From: Verrucomicrobiota bacterium
GTDB taxonomy: Bacteria > Verrucomicrobiota > Verrucomicrobiia > Chthoniobacterales > JAFAMB01
Assembly (NCBI GenBank): GCA_019241095.1
Contig: JAFAXJ010000088.1
Span: 1 to 13,809 of the forward strand
Direction: 5' to 3'
DNA length: 13,809 bases
A program made the translations under genes and the position numbers. Under the pieces are notes generated by a model. It was not told where the DNA came from, made no database searches, and was given only the letters and a program-made list of their open reading frames with translations. Below, one piece after another: positions 1 to 5,228 of this stretch (the stretch's first letter is position 1; every line of letters starts with the position of its first letter).

Positions 1-339
1 TCCATTTCCAGGTATGGTTTTCCCAAGATTGTTAACCAGGATGGCGGGTTGCGAATCAGGATCGAAGGTCTGGAGGTGCAGACTTTATATGCTTACATTG
101 ACCGTGGAGGGATGAGAGAACTGGCGGGAGTGGCGGTTTATACGCGCGATTCGCTGGACACTCTGGTAATTCTTCATATTGCGGTAAAACCGGAGTTCTG
201 TTTCTCAAGCGGCTATAAAAATGAGCTCATTTTGATCCGCATCCTTACGCAATTGAGAGCCGTTGCGAAACGCATCAAAGGAATCAAAAAACTTTTTTTC
301 CTTTATTCCGAAAAGGAAGTCTCCCGCGCGTGGGCTTAA
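1..339 (+). CDS. Hypothetical protein, 5' truncated by window edge
   Basis: The frame is open from the first base, so the gene begins outside the window and 112 codons of its C-terminal part are visible. A TTG at 49 could be an internal start, but the reading frame before it is uninterrupted and protein-like, so a longer gene is more probable. The visible part alternates short beta-like stretches with a basic helix near the end (residues such as RILTQLRAVAKRIKGIKK). That pattern loosely resembles the end of an acetyltransferase (GNAT-like) fold, but no diagnostic motif is present and I do not assign a function. It ends 3 bases before nif3 and is probably cotranscribed with it. The coding call is fairly sure; the product is unknown. 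Confidence 0.6.
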   Translation, partial: SISRYGFPKIVNQDGGLRIRIEGLEVQTLYAYIDRGGMRELAGVAVYTRDSLDTLVILHIAVKPEFCFSSGYKNELILIRILTQLRAVAKRIKGIKKLFFLYSEKEVSRAWA

Positions 340-342
340 ACG

Positions 343-1092
343 ATGTTAGCCAATATTACGGCCTACATTGACGATTTCTTAAGGACCACGGAGATCGAGG
401 ATTACCCGAACGCACTGAACGGTCTACAGCTGCAAAACAGTGGCAAGATTACCAAGATAGGAGCCGCCGTAGACGCGAGCGAGGCGGCGATCCAATCAGC
501 AATAGCTGATAGTGTAGATCTACTGTTGGTCCATCACGGACTGTTCTGGGTAGGGCTAAAAAGCATAGTGGGCGCAACGCGTCGCAAGCTGGCTCGTGCT
601 ATCTCGGGCGACATAGCGATTTACAGTGCCCACTTACCACTGGATATCCATCCTGAAATCGGAAATAATGTCCTTGTTGCCAGAGCATTGGGGTTCAGCA
701 AACTGGAACCGTTTCTGTTCCACAACGGTGTTCTATGCGGGACTGTTGCCAGCGTGGAGTTGTCGCGCGCTGATTTGCTTCAAAGACTTGAAAGCTTGTT
801 TGGAAGGACTCCCTGGGTATGTGCAGCTGGCCCCGAAATCATCAGCCGCATCGGCATCGTTACTGGAGGCGCAGGGAACTATGTCGAACAGGTTGCCAGC
901 GAGAATATTGACACTTATTTGAGCGGAGAAGGACCGCATCACACCTTTACTTTAGCCCAAGAGCTAGGCATTAATTTAATTTACGCCGGCCATTACGCGA
1001 CCGAAACGTTCGGAGTCAGGGCGCTCGCGGAGAGAGTTGCCAAGGAATTTAGCTTGCCTTGGTGTTTCATTGATTTGCCTTCGGGTCTGTAA
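343..1092 (+). CDS. Nif3-like dinuclear metal center protein (YbgI/Nif3 family)
   Basis: This 249-residue protein has the usual length of short bacterial Nif3/YbgI proteins. Family members form cytoplasmic toroidal hexamers with two metal ions per subunit. Their exact reaction is unsettled, with GTP cyclohydrolase I type 2 annotation and a stress or repair role both proposed. Visible signatures are the N-terminal NGLQ motif (26-29), the metal-binding VHHG motif with H64 and H65, an Asp at 101, a glycine-rich GGAGNY segment near 172, and the C-terminal GHYATE motif with H217 and E221, which supplies the remaining metal ligands. All key residues are present. ATG 343 follows the previous stop by 3 bases, and the glycosylase GTG begins 2 bases after the TAA, so the three genes look like one transcript. 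Family assignment is firm; the biological role is not. Confidence 0.93.
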   Translation: MLANITAYIDDFLRTTEIEDYPNALNGLQLQNSGKITKIGAAVDASEAAIQSAIADSVDLLLVHHGLFWVGLKSIVGATRRKLARAISGDIAIYSAHLPLDIHPEIGNNVLVARALGFSKLEPFLFHNGVLCGTVASVELSRADLLQRLESLFGRTPWVCAAGPEIISRIGIVTGGAGNYVEQVASENIDTYLSGEGPHHTFTLAQELGINLIYAGHYATETFGVRALAERVAKEFSLPWCFIDLPSGL

Positions 1093-1093
1093 G

Positions 1094-1678
1094 GTGGTTG
1101 ATCGAACTTTTTTTATTAAAGATCCCCTCCAATGCGCGCGCACCCTTGTGGGTTGCGAGTTGGTCTGGGGTGAAACAGCGGGGATCATTGTCGAAACCGA
1201 AGCTTATGCTGAATCAGGCGATGAAGCATCTCACACATTTCTGCGACGATTGACTCGGAATTTTATTACCGAAAAGCCCGCTGGCGCACTGTACGTCTAC
1301 CTGAATTACGGTGTACATTGGCTGCTTAATTTTCTGACGAAAGGGCCTGCAGCAAACGGCTTCGTGTTGATCCGGGCGCTGGAACCGACCAGGGGCTGCT
1401 CTGTAATGCGAAAAAGGCGGGGATTAAATGAAAGGTCCAACCTTTGTTCAGGCCCTGGCAAACTCACTCAGGCGCTTGGTATTGATGGAACCTTAAACGG
1501 CAAAGATTTTTTCTCGCTTTCTGGCGTTGCGATCCACGCTCCAATCGCTGCTTCTGAAATCGAAACAGATCGAAGAATTGGCATCACAAAATCGGCTGAC
1601 TTTGAATGGCGTTTTCTTATGGCGGGTTCGCGTTTTGTGAGCGTATCAAAAGCAAAAACCCGCCCCAGAGCCGACTGA
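1094..1678 (+). CDS. mpg: DNA-3-methyladenine glycosylase (AAG/MPG family)
   Basis: This is a monofunctional DNA glycosylase that removes alkylated purines such as 3-methyladenine to start base-excision repair. It is of the eukaryotic-AAG fold type also found in many bacteria (EC 3.2.2.21). With GTG 1094 as start the product is 194 residues, normal for the bacterial family. The motif VETEAY (33-38) holds the catalytic Glu (E36) and the stacking Tyr (Y38). ASH gives His 47, LYVYLNYG supplies the aromatic residue that intercalates into DNA, and IRALEP and CSGPGKLTQALGI are typical downstream family blocks. GTG 1094 is preferred because it lies directly after the nif3 stop and gives an N-terminus (VDRTFFIKDP) like the family; TTG codons at 1037 and 1070 would add non-family residues and overlap nif3. 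Its last codons also carry the terminator of the convergent lipoprotein gene. Confidence 0.92.
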   Translation: MVDRTFFIKDPLQCARTLVGCELVWGETAGIIVETEAYAESGDEASHTFLRRLTRNFITEKPAGALYVYLNYGVHWLLNFLTKGPAANGFVLIRALEPTRGCSVMRKRRGLNERSNLCSGPGKLTQALGIDGTLNGKDFFSLSGVAIHAPIAASEIETDRRIGITKSADFEWRFLMAGSRFVSVSKAKTRPRAD

Positions 1679-1685
1679 GGCGGGT
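1654..1685 (-). terminator. Rho-independent terminator of the small lipoprotein gene
   Basis: Perfect 7-bp inverted repeat ACCCGCC (1658-1664) and GGCGGGT (1679-1685) with a 14-base loop. Read on the minus strand the GC-rich stem is followed immediately by five T (1654-1658), the classical layout. It starts 24 bases after the lipoprotein stop codon. It overlaps the final codons and stop of the glycosylase gene on the other strand. On the plus strand no T tract follows, so it would work mainly for the minus-strand gene. Confidence 0.8.
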
Positions 1686-1709
1686 ACAAATCCTCCTAAG
1701 GCCGAGACC

Positions 1710-1838
1710 TTATTTGGACATACCTGTGGTTGAAGGTGCTGGTGGTGGCGGCGGAGGTGTCTCCTTCTTAGCACAAGCCGAAATGCCAAGCGCCGTAGCG
1801 GCCAAAGCCACTAAAGTCAAATATTTAACAATGTTCAT
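1710..1838 (-). CDS. Small poly-proline lipoprotein, 42 aa
   Basis: This minus-strand ORF is short but well supported. ATG at 1838 is preceded by a strong AAAGGAGG (1846-1853) with 7-base spacing, and a terminator follows the stop. The product begins MNIVKYLTLVALAATALGISAC: a Lys in the n-region, a hydrophobic core, and a lipobox-like ISAC with Cys 22, which predicts signal peptidase II cleavage and lipidation. The mature part is only about 21 residues: AKKE, then six consecutive prolines, then a short Ser/Thr/Gly tail. It is probably anchored in the inner or outer membrane, with the proline run acting as a stiff spacer. Similar tiny lipoproteins occur in soil Verrucomicrobia as far as I recall, but no function is known to me. 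The -3 residue Ile is not the preferred Leu, so lipidation is likely but not certain. Confidence 0.8.
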   Translation of the reverse strand: MNIVKYLTLVALAATALGISACAKKETPPPPPPAPSTTGMSK

Positions 1839-1872
1839 AGTCTCGCCTCCTTTCTTAGCTAGCAGCCATTCC

Positions 1873-1901
1873 GTATTAGGCTACAGACTCGGAGGATACA
1901 A
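1873..1901 (-). promoter_or_regulatory. Possible promoter of the small lipoprotein gene
   Basis: On the minus strand TTGTAT (1896-1901) and TAATAC (1873-1878) are separated by 17 bases and lie about 35 bases upstream of the start codon. They match the sigma-70 consensus at about 4 of 6 and 3 of 6 positions. The position is right between the transpeptidase end and the lipoprotein start, but the match is weak. Confidence 0.25.
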
Positions 1902-1930
1902 ATGGATTTTACGAAATTTGTTTGAGGGCG

Positions 1931-1981
1931 CTCTCGCTCGTAAATGCCAGAGCAGGAAGCTTTAGGGAAAACTCTCGCTCG
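1931..1981. repeat. 10-bp direct repeat between lipoprotein and transpeptidase genes
   Basis: CTCTCGCTCG occurs at 1931-1940 and again at 1972-1981, 41 bases apart centre to centre. The pair lies just beyond the stop of the L,D-transpeptidase gene and upstream of the lipoprotein promoter region. It could be a paired protein-binding site or chance. Confidence 0.35.
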
Positions 1982-1990
1982 AATTCTCCC

Positions 1991-2446
1991 TCAGCTGACG
2001 ATCTCGACTTCGGTGCCGACATCAACGATCTCAAACAACTCGATCACATCCGCGTTTCGCATTCGTATACATCCATGACTCGCGGGAGAGCCCACGAGCT
2101 CTGCCTGATTTGTGCCATGAATGTAAATGAACCTACTCCTGGTGTTCGCGTTGTGAGGCTCCCGGCCATCTAACCAGAGTATGCGCGACATGATTAAATC
2201 GGCATCGGTTTTTGATGGATCGATATCGCCGACGGGCTTTCTGCCGCGATAAACGGTCTCAGCTGGATTTCCATCCCCAATTTTTTCGCAAATCCGGAAA
2301 AGCCCCGTGGGCGTTTTGAAACTACCCAACTCGCATCCCAATCCGTGGGCAGAGGTAGAGACCTGTTTCTCCAATAGCAACTGGACCCCCGCATACAATC
2401 TGAGTGATTGGACTTCCGGATGAATGATGATCTTGAGCATATCCAT
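1991..2446 (-). CDS. L,D-transpeptidase (YkuD catalytic domain), no visible signal peptide
   Basis: The 151-residue protein is essentially one YkuD domain. These enzymes use a catalytic Cys to form 3-3 cross-links in peptidoglycan or to attach proteins to it. Visible motifs are KTPTGLF (44-50), IHGT with His 110, and the active-site block SHGCIRM (123-129) with catalytic Cys 126 and Arg 128. ATG 2446 is chosen because it sits just outside the divergent asd gene; a second ATG at 2440 is also possible. A longer frame up to 2494 would run into asd and adds no hydrophobic segment. Neither start gives an export signal, odd for a periplasmic enzyme, so it may be exported unusually, be mis-started, or have a non-standard role. 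Family call is firm; substrate is unknown. Confidence 0.88.
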   Translation of the reverse strand: MDMLKIIIHPEVQSLRLYAGVQLLLEKQVSTSAHGLGCELGSFKTPTGLFRICEKIGDGNPAETVYRGRKPVGDIDPSKTDADLIMSRILWLDGREPHNANTRSRFIYIHGTNQAELVGSPASHGCIRMRNADVIELFEIVDVGTEVEIVS

Positions 2447-2469
2447 ATTCGGTCTTAAGCTCGCAAACG

Positions 2470-3486
2470 TTGAATACAGGTTTTCATGTTGCAATTGTTG
2501 GCGCTACTGGGGCGGTCGGTGCGGAGTTGATAAAGCTGTTAGAGCATCGCGATTTTCCGGTTAAGGATGCAACTCTTTTGGCATCGCAGAAATCTGCTGG
2601 AACGCTGCTCAAATTCAAGGGTACGGACACGAAAGTTCAGGCCCTCACCGATCGTTCTTTCGACGGTGTTGATCTCGCACTTTTCAGCGCCGGTGCGGCG
2701 ACCTAGAGAGAGTTTGGACCGGCTGCCCTAAGGGCCGGTGCTACGGTCGTGGACAATTCATCGGCATTCCGAATGGACGGGCAGATCCCGTTAGTTGTTC
2801 CTGAAATAAACGCCGAGGACCTGAGAGAGCATCAAGGCATCATAGCCAACCCAAACTGCACGACCGTTGTGTCGCTCATGGCTCTCTTTCCGCTTCACCA
2901 ACGGTTTCGGGTTACTCGGGTGATAGCCGCAAGCTATCAGGCCGTCTCGGGCGCGGGCGCAAGGGCTGTTCATGAACTTTCAGCGCAGGTCAGGTCTCAT
3001 CTTGCCGGCCAATCCCTGGTACCGGAAGTATTTGCTCATCCGATTGCTTTTAATGTGTTCCCGCAAGTGGACCTGTTCCTTGATGGGGGATACACAAAGG
3101 AAGAGGTTAAATTTGTCAATGAAAGTCGGAAGATCATGCATCATCCGCACTTGCGCGCCTCTATTACGTGCGTACGCGTGCCAGTTTTCCGCTGTCATTC
3201 AGTCGCGATCAATGCCGAGTTTGAGGAACCAGTCTCGGTCAAGGCGGCTCGGGATGCGCTATCTCGTTTTCCAGGGATCGATGTAGTCGATGACCCGTCC
3301 GCGGATTTCTATCCGACGCCCCTCAATGTGATGGGTAAAAACAATTGCCAAGTTGGCCGATTGAGGATCGACACGGCTCTAAACAATGGCTTGGCGTTCT
3401 GGGTCTGTGGAGACCAACTCCTGAAGGGCGCCGCACTGAATGCTGTGCAGATCGCCGAGAGCTTAATCAAACAAGGTCTGTGCTGA
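2470..3486 (+). pseudogene. asd: Aspartate-semialdehyde dehydrogenase interrupted by an in-frame TAG
   Basis: ASADH converts aspartyl phosphate to aspartate semialdehyde, the branch point to lysine/diaminopimelate, threonine and methionine. The frame 2470-3486 would give 338 residues, a normal family length. It shows the NADP-binding VGATGAVG near the N-terminus, NSSAFR, catalytic Cys 130 in NPNCTT, SYQAVSGAG, catalytic His 243 in RVPVFRCHS, and the C-terminal DQLLKGAALNAVQIAE. The only defect is TAG at 2704-2706 (codon 79), where the family usually has Ser before a basic/Glu/Phe stretch; TCG to TAG is a single change. The frame continues intact on both sides, so the stop is very recent or a sequence error. 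TAG ends other genes here (MFS, permease), so recoding is unlikely. TTG 2470 is the only in-frame start after the TGA at 2434. As written, the pieces are 2470-2706 and, from GTG 2749, 2749-3486. Confidence 0.85.
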
Positions 3487-3519
3487 GCAACTTAAGGTAT
3501 TTGTGCTGGCTCGCGGGCG

Positions 3520-3781
3520 GTGAAGGCGCAATCATCTCGTAAAGATGCGCTCGCGATCAACAGCTCGATGAGCGAACTGAGAAAGGTCGTACCTGCCGCA
3601 GGGTCATATGTCTCCGAGGGCAACTTTTTTGATTCATCATGGCAACAATCTTTCTGGGGGGGCCAACTACGCGAGGTTGCGTTCAGTAAAAGCCAAGTAT
3701 GATCCCGCAGGCCTCTTTTTCGTTCATCACGGTGTAGGTAGCGAAGTGTGGAGTGCCGACGGGTTTGAACGTCTGACATGA
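3520..3781 (+). pseudogene. Remnant C-terminus of a berberine-bridge-type FAD oxidoreductase, frameshifted
   Basis: Only the last ~85 codons of this flavoprotein type remain; the FAD-binding N-terminal ~400 residues are missing and asd ends just upstream. The first part (frame of 3520, recognisable from about 3565) reads like the BBE domain: [10 protein letters not shown], then [10 protein letters not shown]. At the run of seven G (3656-3662) the frame shifts. Reading from 3662 in the next frame gives [15 protein letters not shown] followed by [19 protein letters not shown] and a TGA at 3779-3781, which matches the usual end of these oxidases. Six G instead of seven would restore the frame. 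BBE proteins oxidise alcohols, sugars or alkaloids with covalently bound FAD. No plausible start or domain remains, so this is a decay product, with the frameshift either biological or a homopolymer error. The start given is approximate. Confidence 0.75.
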
Positions 3782-3790
3782 TGAATCTGT

Positions 3791-3803
3791 CCGGAGTCTC
3801 CGG
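3791..3803. repeat. Short palindrome after the oxidoreductase remnant
   Basis: CCGGAGTCTCCGG is a perfect 13-base palindrome around a central T and could fold as a 5-bp stem with a 3-base loop, 9 bases after the remnant stop. There is no T tract. It may be a leftover of the old gene's terminator. Confidence 0.3.
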
Positions 3804-3831
3804 CCCAGGAAGACTTGCCCGTGCTCGCATC

Positions 3832-3901
3832 GGTTCTACATGAACCACAGGCTCTATGGCCTCATGGGTTCTATGTGTCTCATGTGACTTATGGGGTGCC
3901 C
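3832..3901. repeat. Degenerate short repeats with ATG cores upstream of the MFS gene
   Basis: The stretch contains successive imperfect units of 8-11 bases built around ATG flanked by T/C and G: CTATGGCC, TCATGGGTT, CTATGTG, TCATGTGA, TTATGGGG (about 3852-3897). It is preceded by a small inverted repeat GGTTC (3832-3836) / GAACC (3842-3846). It encodes nothing credible. It could be slippage-generated low-complexity DNA or a protein-binding array before the MFS gene. Confidence 0.45.
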
Positions 3902-3930
3902 CAGGCGTCCAACATGCTATTTTTTTATCA

Positions 3931-5115
3931 ATGATGATTTCGAAGCAAAGCCGCCGGGCTATCCTCTCCGCCTTTTTTGCTTGTGGTTTTCTAAGCACTG
4001 CTTGGATCGTTCATATCCCCAGAATTAAAGGGCTTCTCTCACTGAGTGATGGTCAGCTTGGTCTCTGTCTGTGGGCAGCCACATTGGGTCTGCTTTTAGG
4101 GATGAGTATCGGCGGATGGATGGTTGAAAGATTTTATAGTCAATTCGTTACCGGCTTCGCGATGATCGCGCTAGGGATCGCAACAATCCTCGCAGTATGC
4201 AGTAAAAGTGTAGTCTGGCTGGTTTTAGCGCTTTTGCCTTTCGGCTTCTTTGCTGGACTTCTAGATGTCTCGATGAACTCCCAGGCTGCCGCTTTCGAGC
4301 AGCGGTTCCGGCAAGCTGCAATGTCTTCCTTTCATGCATTTTATAGCATTGGCGGTTTAGCTGGCGCGCTTGCGGGAGCGTGTTTTCTTGCGTTACAAAC
4401 GTCTCCGTTGATCCACGCTTTAGTGATCTCGATACCGTTCATTTTCTGGGGCGGGATGATACAGCAGTTTCTGCTTCCGGAACAAAAATCGGTATCTAAG
4501 AAGGATTTCTTTATCAGTTTACCTACGTTAGGCCTTCTGCCGCTGGCTTTGATGGCTTTCACGTTTTTCCTGGCAGAAGGCGCAATCTTTGATTGGGCCG
4601 GCGTTTACCTGAAGACTGACATTGGTGTCACGACTTCAGCGGCAGGCTTAGGGTATGGCACTTTCTCGCTCGCGATGGCCATAGGGCGACTATTTGGAGA
4701 TTCTTGGGTCGCGCGCTTAGGCACGCTTTCCGTATTCATATTCGGTGCGTTGCTCGGAGCATCTGGCCTCGTGCTGGCTTGTTATGTCAGAAATTACGCA
4801 ATTGCCGTGTTCGGCTTTGGATTGTTTGGCCTTGGTTTGGCCAATTGTGTACCGTTGATTTTTTCTGCTGCAGCAAAGCACAGCAGCTCCGGTTTCGGGA
4901 GATCAATTGCCTCTGTCGCGTCCGCGGGCTACTTCGGGCTTTTTGTCGGTCCTCCGCTGATTGGACAGCTAGCCCAGAGATTCACGCTTCCATACGCGCT
5001 GCTCGCGGTAGCAGCGACAATATATGGTACCTTGGTGCTTGCTAAGCTTGGCTTAGGCCCGAGAGGTCTCGACCAAAAGCGTTCCAGAGCGGCCGAAACA
5101 ATGAATATTCCGTAG
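3931..5115 (+). CDS. MFS transporter, YbjJ-like
   Basis: This is a 394-residue inner-membrane protein with about twelve hydrophobic segments, the size of a major facilitator permease. It begins with the polar MMISKQSRRA and then the first helix. Sequence blocks typical of the YbjJ/FucP-like branch are visible: DVSMNSQAAAFEQRF after helix 4, SSFHAFYSIGGLAGALAG in the next helix, and AEGAIFDWAGVYL opening the second half. The loop GGWMVER after helix 2 is the degenerate MFS motif A. The substrate cannot be read from sequence; members of this branch are annotated as sugar or drug transporters without much proof. ATG 3931 (or 3934) is preferred over an upstream GTG-type extension from 3856, which encodes a repeat-derived, non-family N-terminus. 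No Shine-Dalgarno is seen. It converges with the S9 peptidase gene. Confidence 0.87.
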   Translation: MMISKQSRRAILSAFFACGFLSTAWIVHIPRIKGLLSLSDGQLGLCLWAATLGLLLGMSIGGWMVERFYSQFVTGFAMIALGIATILAVCSKSVVWLVLALLPFGFFAGLLDVSMNSQAAAFEQRFRQAAMSSFHAFYSIGGLAGALAGACFLALQTSPLIHALVISIPFIFWGGMIQQFLLPEQKSVSKKDFFISLPTLGLLPLALMAFTFFLAEGAIFDWAGVYLKTDIGVTTSAAGLGYGTFSLAMAIGRLFGDSWVARLGTLSVFIFGALLGASGLVLACYVRNYAIAVFGFGLFGLGLANCVPLIFSAAAKHSSSGFGRSIASVASAGYFGLFVGPPLIGQLAQRFTLPYALLAVAATIYGTLVLAKLGLGPRGLDQKRSRAAETMNIP

Positions 5116-5140
5116 AGGTCCGAAATCCGTCCATCTTTGA

Positions 5141-5194
5141 GCGGCGCAGCCGCGACTCAGACTGAGTCTAGGGCGACACAATAGCGCAGCGCTA
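5141..5194. terminator. Cluster of three inverted repeats between convergent genes
   Basis: Three palindromes lie in the 113-base gap between the convergent MFS and peptidase genes: GCGGC-GCA-GCCGC (5141-5153), GACTCAGACTGAGTC (5154-5168) and TAGCGCAGCGCTA (5182-5194). None is followed by a T tract on either strand. Their place suggests transcription stop or mRNA 3'-end protection for both genes, but this is inferred from position. Confidence 0.4.
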
Positions 5195-5228
5195 TGAGCT
5201 AGTTCGACGGAGCCTTTGTCCGAGGCAG

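Noticed and set aside
1606..1965. 119-codon plus-strand frame including a Gly-rich stretch
   Set aside because: The Gly run is the reverse complement of the proline codons of the minus-strand lipoprotein, and the frame crosses the terminator.
2447..2494. Upstream start of the L,D-transpeptidase at 2494
   Set aside because: It would overlap the asd start and adds no signal peptide or conserved residues.
2704..2706. TAG in asd as pyrrolysine or stop-codon reassignment
   Set aside because: TAG ends the MFS and permease genes normally, and ASADH is not a pyrrolysine protein family. A point change or sequence error is simpler.
3492..3998. 168-codon open frame on the minus strand
   Set aside because: It runs across the oxidoreductase remnant, the repeats and the start of the MFS gene, with basic low-information sequence. 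The plus-strand readings explain this DNA better.
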